DNA from: Hellea sp.
Lineage (GTDB): Bacteria; Pseudomonadota; Alphaproteobacteria; Caulobacterales; Maricaulaceae
NCBI GenBank assembly: GCA_014238285.1
Contig: JABABK010000035.1
Location: 1-35,751, forward strand
Direction: 5' to 3'
Length of the DNA: 35,751 nt
Positions 1 through 7,949 of the stretch are shown in pieces. Made by a program: the position numbers and the translations under genes. Below the pieces are notes generated by a model. It was not told the origin of the DNA. It saw nothing but the letters and a program-made list of their open reading frames with translations, and did no database searches. Each line of letters starts with the position of its first letter. Positions within the stretch are counted from its first letter, which is position 1.

Positions 1-414
1 ATTGGACCCGACATGTTGCCATTTATAGGCGATATTACTCCATTTAAAGATGGGGCTTTTACCCCAGGAACAAAAATTCCAGTTATTTCAATGGAAAAAG
101 CCAAAGCCATGAAGATCGTCGCCGTGTCGGATTTCGCCGCCTATGATTTCAATGTTCTTTTGCCGATTGGAATTGATGTGAAAGGTCGCCGCGCCGATGA
201 CGTGGCCGAAGATCTCGCGGGCCTCGACGAAGTTGCCAGTGTGCAGCTCGTGAGCGGAAAACACGACATTGAAATTTTGGTGACGCTATCCAGCTTACAG
301 CATATGGGAGAGTTTCTGCTTGAAAAAATATCAAAAATTAAAGGCATAAGGAGCCTCGATCCATCGGTTGCTGTCGAGATCATAAAGTTTGACTTTGATG
401 TGGCGCCGATATGA
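1..414 (+). CDS. Lrp/AsnC-family regulator, 5' end missing
   Basis: The reading frame is open to the first base, so the gene starts outside the window; the first in-window ATG is at 13. What remains matches the C-terminal ligand-sensing RAM domain of Lrp/AsnC regulators: a core beginning KIVAVSDFAAYDFNVLLPIG, then an alpha/beta fold with the typical V-S-G-x-x-D-I-E-I-L-V strand. The winged-helix DNA-binding part must lie upstream, so the 133-residue reading from the internal ATG is not a complete regulator. The stop overlaps the next regulator's start (ATGA), implying translational coupling. The effector is unknown. The family call is fairly secure; specificity cannot be read. Confidence 0.75.
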   Translation: MGPDMLPFIGDITPFKDGAFTPGTKIPVISMEKAKAMKIVAVSDFAAYDFNVLLPIGIDVKGRRADDVAEDLAGLDEVASVQLVSGKHDIEILVTLSSLQHMGEFLLEKISKIKGIRSLDPSVAVEIIKFDFDVAPI

Positions 415-887
415 TCAGAGATTACAAAATTGATGAGCTCGATAGTCAGATCATTGAAATGCTCTCGGGGGATGCCCGGCTTTCAAACCGCAAAATCGCC
501 ACCGAGCTGGGCTTTACCGAAGGGACTATTCGCTCGCGGGTGAAGCGGCTCGAAGAAGAAAACTTCATCCGGTTTACGGCCATTACAAATGTCGCTCATT
601 TAGACCGCCCGCAACTGGCTTTTATCGGTATTCACGCCGAGCAAGAGCATATCCGAAAAGTCGCCGAACAAGTCGGGGGTATTCGCGAAATCAACGCGGT
701 GATTATTCTATTAGGACGGTTTGATATTCTGGCCATCGGACATTTTGAAGGCTTATCCGAAGTCCACCGCGTTGCTAGTAATCAAATTCTTGACCTGGGC
801 GGAGTGCGCCATGTTGAGACGACGGTTGCCGTCGATACGATCAAATATAATAACCGTCTGGCCAAGATTGTGGTCGCTGGGACCTAG
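411..887 (+). CDS. Lrp/AsnC-family transcriptional regulator
   Basis: This is a full-length 158-residue Lrp/AsnC protein. Residues 8-55 form the winged helix (LDSQIIEMLSGDARLSNRKI, recognition-helix region TEGTIRSRVKRLEEE). Residues 65-150 form the RAM domain, with the usual I-L-G-R-F-D-I-L-A strand. It overlaps the preceding Lrp gene by four bases. Family members assemble as dimers or octamers and often sense amino acids or small carboxylates. Two coupled paralogues suggest a hetero-oligomer, which is inference. Nothing in the sequence shows whether it controls the steroid genes downstream. Confidence 0.88.
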   Translation: MIRDYKIDELDSQIIEMLSGDARLSNRKIATELGFTEGTIRSRVKRLEEENFIRFTAITNVAHLDRPQLAFIGIHAEQEHIRKVAEQVGGIREINAVIILLGRFDILAIGHFEGLSEVHRVASNQILDLGGVRHVETTVAVDTIKYNNRLAKIVVAGT

Positions 888-950
888 GCTGATAAGCCAC
901 TGATTTGTACGCGATAGGCATCTTTGACCGTTAAGAACGTCGGATTATGA

Positions 951-979
951 GAAGTTCAGCGCTGTTGCGCGCTAACTTC
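951..979. terminator. Hairpin between convergent genes, possible terminator
   Basis: GAAGTT and AGCGC (951-962, with one bulged C) pair with GCGCT and AACTTC (969-979) around a six-base loop. It lies between the Lrp gene and the end of the convergent TetR gene. No T-run follows on either side, so it is at best a weak intrinsic terminator or an mRNA 3'-end structure. Confidence 0.4.
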
Positions 980-1005
980 AAACTCGCATCACGTCAAACA
1001 TAGTA

Positions 1006-1617
1006 TTACGTCAAAACTGTCAAAAAAAGCTCCAACATGGCATAACGGCGAGGCTTATCAATGACCGTGTCATCAAGGGGTGAAAACATACCAGATAGGC
1101 GCATATCAACATACCCATGCGCCATTGACCAAAGCGCAACGGCGACCGTGTCCTTATCTACATTCGCGTCTGGCATACCGCGTTCGATCTCAAAGCATAA
1201 CTTGTCATAAACTTTGTCCATAACGACAAGTAATGCCGGGTCTTCATGATCAATGAGGTCGGCGCGCCAAAGCAATTGATAGCGATGGGGATAGCTAAAA
1301 CCAAAATCCATAATTGCGTTTGCGAAAACCTTTATGCGGTCTTTTTGTTCAGTGGGGGCTATGCCCAGTTTATCCAGTTTATTAAGCGAAGTTTCAATCT
1401 CATTCAGAATGAATTCAAATTGGCCTTGCGCAATAGCCGTTAGGAGTGCCCGCCTGTCTTTATAGTGATTGACTGGCGCGCTGTGGGAAACACCCGCTGC
1501 CCGCGCCACAGCCCGTATGGTAACGCCGCTAACACCGTGCTGATCTAATAGGGATAGGGCCACATCATAAAGCGCGCGCTTAAGATCCCCGTGATGAAAA
1601 GTATTTGATTTGACCAT
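1006..1617 (-). CDS. TetR/AcrR-family repressor
   Basis: A 203-residue TetR-type regulator. Residues 10-57 carry the N-terminal helix-turn-helix (VTIRAVARAAGVSHSAPVNH, then YKDRRALLTAI). The rest is an all-helical ligand-binding and dimerisation domain of the TetR_C_33/WHG kind. It is divergent from a small membrane protein gene at 1691. The 74-bp gap contains two copies of a 17-bp near-palindrome overlapping apparent promoters of both genes, so it probably represses itself and that neighbour. The inducer is unknown. This is not obviously KstR or KstR2, and its apparent operator differs from the TGCGTAA element seen at the steroid promoters. Confidence 0.88.
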   Translation of the reverse strand: MVKSNTFHHGDLKRALYDVALSLLDQHGVSGVTIRAVARAAGVSHSAPVNHYKDRRALLTAIAQGQFEFILNEIETSLNKLDKLGIAPTEQKDRIKVFANAIMDFGFSYPHRYQLLWRADLIDHEDPALLVVMDKVYDKLCFEIERGMPDANVDKDTVAVALWSMAHGYVDMRLSGMFSPLDDTVIDKPRRYAMLELFLTVLT

Positions 1618-1623
1618 ACGCGC

Positions 1624-1670
1624 ATATTGACAGTGTCTATTTTATGAGTCAATATAGACAGCGTCAATAT
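1624..1670. promoter_or_regulatory. Divergent promoters with paired TetR-type operators
   Basis: ATATTGACAGTGTCTAT at 1624-1640 is repeated in inverted orientation at 1654-1670 with 15 of 17 bases matching. Each copy is itself nearly palindromic (GAC...GTC core). On the plus strand TTGACA (1627-1632) is 17 bp from CAATAT (1650-1655). On the minus strand TTGACG (complement of 1662-1667) is 17 bp from TAAAAT (complement of 1639-1644). The two -35 boxes therefore lie inside the two operator copies. A TetR dimer pair bound here would shut off both the regulator and the gene at 1691. Assignment to the adjacent TetR is inference from position. Confidence 0.72.
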
Positions 1671-1690
1671 TTTGAATCAAGGAGCCCATT

Positions 1691-2101
1691 ATGCCTAAAT
1701 TAGCCCTCATATCGATTACTTTAAGCGCACTCATTTTTGTGGGACTGATACCTTTTCTGGAAATTAGCGACACGCATTTATTAAGTCCCGAGTGGCCCCC
1801 CCACGCTCGGTTTCATAACGCTTGGCAACTTTTAACGAACGGGGCCCTATCAATCTTAGCGCTATTACTCGTCTGGAAAAGCTCCGCGCCAAGAATCGGT
1901 ATGGGTATCGCGCTCATTCTAAATATATCCTTGCTGATCGCTTTAATGACAGGCGCACTTTACGGTGGATCGACCATCATGGTTTCTGACAGTTCTGAGC
2001 GGGCAATTGGCGGCATCAATATTGCCGCAATTATTATCGGTTTTTCCACGGGACTATTGCTGCTGGGCTACCGCGCTGTGCTTTCCAGTTCAAAGAGCTA
2101 A
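1691..2101 (+). CDS. Small four-helix membrane protein, TetR-linked
   Basis: A 136-residue protein with four predicted membrane segments (about residues 3-23, 42-62, 69-92 and 104-128). A conserved-looking P-E-W-P-P-H-A-R-F-H-N-A-W stretch lies between the first two. I do not recognise a named family. AAGGAG at 1679-1684, six bases before the ATG, supports the start. It is divergent from the TetR gene across shared operators and is therefore its likely target, perhaps linked to membrane stress or efflux; that is only inference from context. Confidence 0.75.
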   Translation: MPKLALISITLSALIFVGLIPFLEISDTHLLSPEWPPHARFHNAWQLLTNGALSILALLLVWKSSAPRIGMGIALILNISLLIALMTGALYGGSTIMVSDSSERAIGGINIAAIIIGFSTGLLLLGYRAVLSSSKS

Positions 2102-2173
2102 GCATGGCTATAATTATCTCCCCTAGGCGGTTGGGGCATTGTGTTACGACGACGTGTTGAACTCACGCTCCCC

Positions 2174-2208
2174 CAAAAAAAACAGAAATGAGATATTCTC
2201 CTCATTTC
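2174..2208 (-). terminator. Rho-independent terminator of the flavoprotein gene
   Basis: Read on the minus strand, GAAATGAG, an eight-base loop and CTCATTTC form an 8-bp perfect stem (2185-2208), followed after two bases by eight T residues (complement of 2175-2182). The TGA stop codon of the flavoprotein gene (2202-2204) lies inside the stem. Confidence 0.8.
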
Positions 2209-3887
2209 CCGGCCATTGCTCTCGCCGCGCGGCGGCCAGCATAAATGCCGTCGGCAATCGATAACCCGCTAATATAATTCCAGGAGGCGACTCCGATGGC
2301 GTTACGGCCTCCAGCATATAGACCTTTAATGCCTTTGCCTTTGTCATCCAAAACTTGTCCGGTCTTTTCGTTCACTTTTAGGCCGCCCAAGGTTAGTGCC
2401 GGGCAGGGATATAATTTTGCGGCAAGCCCGATATCTATGGCGATATAGGGGGAGGTCTCTATCAAAGCGATGTCATCTTTGGTTTTGTGGAAAGGGTCTT
2501 TTCCGCTCCGCCCGGCTTCATTATAGGCCGCCACTTCTTGTTCCAGATTATCGGCATCAACGCCTATGATCGCTGCGAGTTCTTTGACTGTTTTAGCCTT
2601 TTTCGCGCCAAATCGAGCGTTTAATTGCGCGAGGGCTTTTTGGAAGTTTAGGGCATTGTCGCCGCTGACATCTTCTAGGGCCTGTTTGACCAGTGGTTTG
2701 TCGAGGATCATCCAGGCTTTACCGTTATGATTTTCAGCTATTTCTACGCCGAGCGTCGCGCCGTAAACCATTTCATTGATAAAGCGTTTGCCTTGCTTGT
2801 TGACGATCAAGCCTTTGGCAAAGGATCGCGGTGGGTTGATAAAACGCCAGGCCGTGACGCGGTCCATATTTTCCGCTTGCCCGCCGACCGTTTGGCCAAG
2901 TCTGATACCTGCACCGGAATCGCCGTCCGTACCCAATGGATAGGCGGTGGTATATTTAGGCGCATAATGTTCGAGCATTTTGGAGTTAAACACAAAGCCG
3001 CCGGATGACAGTAATACGCCTTTATCCGCTTTGATAAAAACCTCTTCACGTCCCGCTTCTAACTCTGACGCTTTGGCCAGCATTTTAAGGGCGCGGCGGA
3101 AGAAAAACTTGGAACCCGGAATAATAGGCGGAAAGGTTTCCATGAGTTTATGCGCCTTGGCTCGTAGGGTGATGTATTTTTCCTGTGAGGCTTCATTGGT
3201 GAATTGCAGGACTTTGACGCCAACCACACGGCCTTTTGAATTTGTTATGAGCTGCTGGACCTCGGTATATGCCATCTTGGTCATGCCTTTGGCTTCCGCA
3301 GACGCGGCCATAGGATCATAAAATGAGCCGCCGAGATTGGTGGCTTTCTTGCTTTGCTCTAGCGGGGCATAGCCGCGATGACCGCGCGCGGCTGGGGCTG
3401 CGTTCTTTTTATAATGCGGCAGCAGAGAATTATCCGAGTGATAGAGAAAATATGTTGGGCCGGGGTAGGAGGTTTTATGAGGCCATAATGTGGGGCGCAT
3501 ATCAACGCCGTGACCGATCATCCACTCAACGGTTTCAACGCTGCGATCACAAAAATCCTTGAGGCAATTATCAGTCACTATCTCGCCGACTTCCATTTTG
3601 AGGTAATTGAACATGTTCTCAGGCGTGTCTTCGACGCCTGCGGCTTGTTGAATCGAGGTACCGCCGCCAGCGTAGATGACTCCGCCGCTGGCTTTGGTCG
3701 CGCCGCCGCCAGCAAATTTATCTACGGCGATAACCTCATGTCCAAGTTCAATGGATTGCAGCGCGCAAGCAATGCCAGCACCGCCAAGACCGACGACCAG
3801 CACATCAGTCTCATGATCCCAGCTTATGTTTTTGTCGCTGCTGGAGGCTTCAATGGATGAAAACCAGTTTTTATCTTGTGGAGTCAT
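2202..3887 (-). CDS. FAD-dependent 3-ketosteroid dehydrogenase, delta4(5alpha)-type
   Basis: A 561-residue flavoprotein of the fumarate reductase/KstD superfamily. The N-terminal dinucleotide site is D-V-L-V-V-G-L-G-G-A-G (about residues 28-38), followed by D-K-F-A-G-G-G-A-T-K-A-S-G-G. The C-terminal FAD segment is G-L-Y-A-G-G-R-N-A-I-G. It ends with N-Y-x-S-G-L-S (Tyr538, Ser540), like the Tyr-x-Ser active-site pair reported for Rhodococcus delta4(5alpha)-ketosteroid dehydrogenase, rather than the Y-x-G-x-G ending of delta1 enzymes. It would introduce ring-A unsaturation into 3-ketosteroids in the cytoplasm. ATG at 3887 is chosen; TTG at 3893 is possible, and neither has a clear ribosome site. 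Family membership is firm, delta4 versus delta1 is not. Confidence 0.78.
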   Translation of the reverse strand: MTPQDKNWFSSIEASSSDKNISWDHETDVLVVGLGGAGIACALQSIELGHEVIAVDKFAGGGATKASGGVIYAGGGTSIQQAAGVEDTPENMFNYLKMEVGEIVTDNCLKDFCDRSVETVEWMIGHGVDMRPTLWPHKTSYPGPTYFLYHSDNSLLPHYKKNAAPAARGHRGYAPLEQSKKATNLGGSFYDPMAASAEAKGMTKMAYTEVQQLITNSKGRVVGVKVLQFTNEASQEKYITLRAKAHKLMETFPPIIPGSKFFFRRALKMLAKASELEAGREEVFIKADKGVLLSSGGFVFNSKMLEHYAPKYTTAYPLGTDGDSGAGIRLGQTVGGQAENMDRVTAWRFINPPRSFAKGLIVNKQGKRFINEMVYGATLGVEIAENHNGKAWMILDKPLVKQALEDVSGDNALNFQKALAQLNARFGAKKAKTVKELAAIIGVDADNLEQEVAAYNEAGRSGKDPFHKTKDDIALIETSPYIAIDIGLAAKLYPCPALTLGGLKVNEKTGQVLDDKGKGIKGLYAGGRNAIGVASWNYISGLSIADGIYAGRRAARAMAGK

Positions 3888-3895
3888 AATCAATA

Positions 3896-3924
3896 TTCGT
3901 AATTTTGAGGCGTATTTCTACGCA
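3896..3924. promoter_or_regulatory. Degenerate copy of the TGCGTAA operator (29 bp)
   Basis: TTCGTAA at 3896-3902 and CTACGCA ending at 3924 form a one-base-shorter variant of the 30-bp element found at the other steroid promoters. It also contains a local palindrome GCGTA-TTTC-TACGC (3910-3923). It lies 9 bp upstream of the flavoprotein ATG on the minus strand. Binding is inferred only from similarity. Confidence 0.45.
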
Positions 3925-3957
3925 GTATGTATCATTTGAGTTAGAAAATGCACAAAA

Positions 3958-3987
3958 ATCGTAATAAAGCCAAGAAAATATTGCGCA
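3958..3987. promoter_or_regulatory. Candidate steroid-regulon operator, copy 1
   Basis: ATCGTAA (3958-3964) and TTGCGCA (3981-3987) are separated by 16 bases, the exact geometry of the elements at 15374, 18855 and 20507. It sits between the divergent flavoprotein gene and the SDR-MFS-hydrolase operon. The left half departs from TGCGTAA at two positions, making this the weakest of the four 30-bp copies. Confidence 0.5.
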
Positions 3988-4030
3988 GTCCTGTCGATTT
4001 GCTAAAGTTTCTCGAGAAGCGGAGGAATCT

Positions 4031-4903
4031 ATGAGCAAACCACAAATCGCATTGGTCACTGGCGCAAGCCGGGGAGCGGGCAAGGGCATTGCCCTAGGTC
4101 TCGCCGAAAAAGGTATGACGGTCTATGTGACGGGGCGAACCAAAACTGTCGGAACGGATAAAGGCTGGCATGGAACGGTGTTACCTGGCTCAGTTGCCGA
4201 GACCGCGCAGCAATGCACAGAGGTGGGCGGGAAAGGTATTCCGGTGATTTGTGATAGTTCTGATGATACTGAGGTCGAGAAGCTATTTGAGCAGATCATG
4301 GAAGAGCAGGGGCGGCTGGATGTCTTGTTCAACAACGCCACTTTCATACATCACCAATTGATTGAACCAAAACCGTTTTGGGAAAAAGAATTAGCCGCAC
4401 AAAAGATCCTCGATGTGGGGCTTCGCTCCGCCTATGTGGCGAGCTGGCATGCGGCAAAAATCATGGCAGAGCAAAAATCAGGCTTAATCGCCTTTGGATC
4501 ATCCTTTGGCGGGACTTGTTATATGCACGGAGCCGCTTACGGCGCACAAAAGGCAGGGGTTGATAAATTCGCCCATGATATGTCCGTTGATCTAGAACCG
4601 TTTAATGTGCAGGCTGTTTCCATCTGGATGGGGCCCCTTAAAACAGAGCGGGCCTCGCAGGCGGCTGAGGTGCACCCCGACCAGTATAAGGATTTGATGG
4701 CAGTAGCAGAGAGCCCGCAATTTACGGGTCATATAGTGCACGCGATTGCTAATGATCCGAAGGCGCAGGAATTAAGTGGTCAGGTTCATATCGGGGCAGA
4801 AATTGCTAAACGTTATGGCCTTAAAGATGATGGCAAGGAGCCACCATCCTATAGAGAGATGCTCGGCGCGCCGCCTAACTTTAGTGAAGCCAAAGTATAT
4901 TAG
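4031..4903 (+). CDS. SDR-family oxidoreductase, DHRS1-like
   Basis: A 290-residue short-chain dehydrogenase with the cofactor motif T-G-A-S-R-G-A-G-K-G (10-19), N-N-A (101-103), a serine at 157/158 and Y170-x-x-x-K174. T-G-R-T after the second strand suggests NADP(H) preference. Overall it resembles the DHRS1 group, whose mammalian member reduces steroids and other carbonyls. GGAGG at 4021-4025, five bases before the ATG, supports the start. It is first of three genes (MFS begins two bases after its stop) and shares a promoter region with the ketosteroid dehydrogenase, so a hydroxysteroid dehydrogenase role is likely but the position acted on is unknown. Confidence 0.82.
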   Translation: MSKPQIALVTGASRGAGKGIALGLAEKGMTVYVTGRTKTVGTDKGWHGTVLPGSVAETAQQCTEVGGKGIPVICDSSDDTEVEKLFEQIMEEQGRLDVLFNNATFIHHQLIEPKPFWEKELAAQKILDVGLRSAYVASWHAAKIMAEQKSGLIAFGSSFGGTCYMHGAAYGAQKAGVDKFAHDMSVDLEPFNVQAVSIWMGPLKTERASQAAEVHPDQYKDLMAVAESPQFTGHIVHAIANDPKAQELSGQVHIGAEIAKRYGLKDDGKEPPSYREMLGAPPNFSEAKVY

Positions 4904-4905
4904 AG

Positions 4906-6048
4906 ATGACGCAAACTAAAAGCCTAATGCCGATTATCATCGCTGTGTCGATGGTATCAGCTATTGGGGGATTGGTTTTTAATACGATGCCATTATTGCT
5001 CGGCGCGATTGGGACTGAATTTGGCTTCGAATCTGATAAGCTAGGAAGTTTATCGTCTAATGCCGGGTGGGGCTATCTTATTGGGACGATATCTGCGCCT
5101 TTTTGGGTCGATAAGGTAAACTGGAAGATCGCAGCCTTGGCCTTTGCTTTATTTGCTGTTGTGACATTTCTGTTTATCAGTCAGTCACCGCCTTCGTCCA
5201 TGGTTTGGAGCTTTGGTGTTTATGGCTTCGCTTGTGCTTTAGCCATTGGACTCGCCACGCGAGTGCTAGCGGACATGCCGGATTTAGAGCGCGCATATGG
5301 CACGCGATTATCTGTAGAGCTTTGGTCAATTGCAGCATTTCTTTATGTCTTACCAGTCTATTTTATAGCCAAGGGCGGGTTTAGTGGAGCTATGGTTGGC
5401 ATGGCTGTTTTCACAGGGCTTTTAGGATTAGGCGCCGGCTTATTCCCTAAGCGAACAACCACTGGCGAAAAAGTCAAATATCCCACTTGGGCAGAAGCGA
5501 GCCGAGGCTGGATTTTGGTCGGGATTTTCCTGCTCTACCTTTTAGTGAACGTCGCCTTGTTTTTCTTCCTCGCGGTAATCGCGCAAAACTATAATCCAAG
5601 TGATAAGGAAATCGGATTGATGTTTCTTGTCTTAAAGTGGCTTGGCGGCGGAGCAGGTGCTGTCGGGGCGATCATCGGTATGCGGGCAGGGTTCAAGCCG
5701 CCCCATTTTATTGCACTGATAATTTTACTGGCGGGGTTGGCTGGCATGTGGCTTGCGCCCGATTTCAAAATTTTTATGGTTTCATCCTGGATTTGGGAAG
5801 TCGGTTTCACTTTGGGGTGCCTCTACGCGACCACGGCCATAACGCGCTTTGACCCGTCGAAAAAACTTGTTGTGCTTGTGCCGGCCACCTTTGGCATATC
5901 CATGGTTTTAGGCGGTAAAATAGGAGGTAAATTATTAGCATCTGGAGACCCTGCTCCGATATATTTTGCAGCAGCTCTTGGGGCCCTGTTACCAGCTCTA
6001 TTTATTCTTGTGTCAAAAGCGCCAAAGATGTCAGTCGGTGCGGCATGA
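4906..6048 (+). CDS. MFS transporter
   Basis: A 380-residue protein with about twelve hydrophobic segments, typical of the major facilitator superfamily in the inner membrane. The N-terminal half contains the S-N-A-G-W-G-Y-L-I-G type helix 2, and a hydrophilic stretch near residues 180-195 separates the halves. It lies two bases after the SDR gene and overlaps the following hydrolase gene by four bases (ATGA). The operon context suggests it imports a steroid or the product released by the exported hydrolase; substrate and direction cannot be read from sequence. Confidence 0.82.
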   Translation: MTQTKSLMPIIIAVSMVSAIGGLVFNTMPLLLGAIGTEFGFESDKLGSLSSNAGWGYLIGTISAPFWVDKVNWKIAALAFALFAVVTFLFISQSPPSSMVWSFGVYGFACALAIGLATRVLADMPDLERAYGTRLSVELWSIAAFLYVLPVYFIAKGGFSGAMVGMAVFTGLLGLGAGLFPKRTTTGEKVKYPTWAEASRGWILVGIFLLYLLVNVALFFFLAVIAQNYNPSDKEIGLMFLVLKWLGGGAGAVGAIIGMRAGFKPPHFIALIILLAGLAGMWLAPDFKIFMVSSWIWEVGFTLGCLYATTAITRFDPSKKLVVLVPATFGISMVLGGKIGGKLLASGDPAPIYFAAALGALLPALFILVSKAPKMSVGAA

Positions 6049-7166
6049 AAATAATGGGTGCTATAGCTTTGGCTTTATGTGCCGCGATTGGCTTTTCCGC
6101 CTGTCATAAAACGTCCAGTGATATCAAGTCCAAGGAAACAAGAGCTTCACTCCCGTTGCCGCCATTTCCAGATTACCCGAAGCCGCAATCAGAGCTAACC
6201 GCGGATCAGTCTGGTGTCATTTATTACCCGACTAATAGCCCGTATGATTTTTCAAGGGTTTTGCATGGTTTTGACAAGGCAACACCAACGATTGGCAAGG
6301 GAACGCTAGTCTTACCGCAAGAAATGAATGCGGATGCGCCAGTCCCAGCCATGATTATCATGCATGGCAGCGGAGGGATAAAAAAGGGCCGTGAATTTAC
6401 CTATGCCGCGCTTTTTGCGAAAAATGGCATAGCGTCATTCGTGCTCGATTATTATGGTCCTCGCGGCGTAACGAATGAAACACCCTATGTGATGAAGACT
6501 ATGGCGACAACAGAAGTTGATATCATGGCCGATGCCTATGCAGCATTAAAGGTTTTAGGAACCCATCCTGCTATTGACTCAAGCCGGATTGGTATAACTG
6601 GCTACTCCTATGGCGGTATGGGTACGCGCTATGTACTGGATAAACGTCTAAAGGCTATTATGGCGCCGAATGTTCCGCCATTTGCGCTTCATATGGATAT
6701 TTACGGCCCTTGCCATCAAAATACAGGTCGTTGGAATACGACGGGCGCCCCATATCTTGCTATTTACGGCGATAGCGATAATTCCGTTGATCCTGTCAAA
6801 TGCGCCGAGGTTCAAGATAAGCTTCGCGAAGGCGGCAGTGTCGTCGAGGCTCATATAATTCAGGGCGCAGGCCATGCTTGGGAAAACGCTTCGCCTTTAA
6901 GTGAATTTGGCGGTGCTTATGTGACGGGTTGTGACTTTTCATGGGATGCGGAAACCGGCGAGTTCTTGGTAAATGGTAAATCCGGCAAATTTCAGTCAGA
7001 TCAAGATATGACCCGTGAGCAGCGCGCTGCTGTTAGGGCAGGGTTAGGTGAATTGGCCGGCGGCTGTATTGGACAAGGTTACACAGTTGGCAATAACCCT
7101 GTTGCAGATAAAAAGAGTAAGACGCTGCAGCTGGATTTTATGAAACGTCACTTCAAATTACTTTAA
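6045..7166 (+). CDS. Exported dienelactone-hydrolase-family lipoprotein
   Basis: A 373-residue alpha/beta hydrolase. The first 20 residues are a signal peptide ending in the lipobox-like F-S-A-C, with Cys20 as the likely lipidated residue. The fold shows H-G-S-G-G (107-111, oxyanion region), the nucleophile elbow G-Y-S-Y-G-G with Ser188, Asp243 or Asp245 in Y-G-D-S-D, and His277 in G-A-G-H-A-W. This matches the secreted dienelactone hydrolase family. It overlaps the MFS gene by four bases. An envelope-anchored esterase co-expressed with a transporter and an SDR could release a steroid from an ester or conjugate before uptake; the substrate is inference. Confidence 0.8.
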   Translation: MKIMGAIALALCAAIGFSACHKTSSDIKSKETRASLPLPPFPDYPKPQSELTADQSGVIYYPTNSPYDFSRVLHGFDKATPTIGKGTLVLPQEMNADAPVPAMIIMHGSGGIKKGREFTYAALFAKNGIASFVLDYYGPRGVTNETPYVMKTMATTEVDIMADAYAALKVLGTHPAIDSSRIGITGYSYGGMGTRYVLDKRLKAIMAPNVPPFALHMDIYGPCHQNTGRWNTTGAPYLAIYGDSDNSVDPVKCAEVQDKLREGGSVVEAHIIQGAGHAWENASPLSEFGGAYVTGCDFSWDAETGEFLVNGKSGKFQSDQDMTREQRAAVRAGLGELAGGCIGQGYTVGNNPVADKKSKTLQLDFMKRHFKLL

Positions 7167-7244
7167 ATATATCGAAAAACAATAAATAATTTGCTTTAAT
7201 CAATATGTATGTTACAGCTCTTGCGAAAGCAAAGGAGCGTAATC

Positions 7245-7949
7245 ATGTCAAATGTTCAAGAATTAGACTTACAAAATATCGCTCGAACCACAGGTTGGCT
7301 TCTTTTAACGAGTATTGTTATTGGGATATTGACGGCGATGCTATTCGCTCAAGGTATCGATATAAACTTATCCGGTGACGTGATTGCCACAGCCGAGAAT
7401 ATGCTCGGTGCAGAAAGCCGTCTCCATGCAAAAGCTTATATGGGCGTATTTTTGTTTGCGCTGGATGTATTGGTTACTGTCGGGTTTTTTCTACTTCTAA
7501 AAAACCATGGCAGATTACTGGCGCAATCAAGCCTTTATATCAGTCTTGGCGGCGCTATTTTAATGCTGCTCGGCACGGTATTTGCTATGAACGCGGCACA
7601 AATCGCAGGGAATGCTGCCTACCAAACATTGGCGGATGCTGATCAAAGGCAGCTTTTAGCGGGCTTACAGGCCACATCCGATTATACGTCTTTTCATCTT
7701 GGCCTCATCCTAACGACCGCTGCGAAGGCAGGGTTTTTCTATCTTTTCTTACGCTCAGGTCTCTTGCCAAAAGTTATTTCCGGATGGGGTGTATTTGCGT
7801 CCCTTTTTGTAGTTGTAACAATTATTACGCGGGACTTCATTCCAGCGCTTGGACACAATGGAATAACGGCGGCGTTTATGATTTCAAACCTGATAGCTAT
7901 TGTTGTGACTGGGCTTTATTTAGGTGTAAAGGGCGTAAGAACGTCTTAA
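7245..7949 (+). CDS. DUF4386-family membrane protein
   Basis: A protein of about 234 residues with six to seven hydrophobic segments and the general pattern of DUF4386 membrane proteins (R-T-T-G-W-L-L-L near the N-terminus, R-L-H-A-K-A-Y-M-G-V in the middle). Function is unknown. The start is placed at 7245 because AAGGAG (7232-7237) sits seven bases upstream; an in-frame ATG at 7209 lacks such a site. Its last four bases overlap the end of the convergent hydroxylase gene, with no terminator between them. It lies 78 bp after the hydrolase operon, so it may or may not be co-transcribed. Confidence 0.75.
   Translation: MSNVQELDLQNIARTTGWLLLTSIVIGILTAMLFAQGIDINLSGDVIATAENMLGAESRLHAKAYMGVFLFALDVLVTVGFFLLLKNHGRLLAQSSLYISLGGAILMLLGTVFAMNAAQIAGNAAYQTLADADQRQLLAGLQATSDYTSFHLGLILTTAAKAGFFYLFLRSGLLPKVISGWGVFASLFVVVTIITRDFIPALGHNGITAAFMISNLIAIVVTGLYLGVKGVRTS

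Noticed and set aside
1006-1617. KstR/KstR2 assignment for the TetR gene
   Set aside because: Its adjacent operators (ATATTGACAGTGTCTAT type) do not occur at the steroid promoters, which carry a different element.
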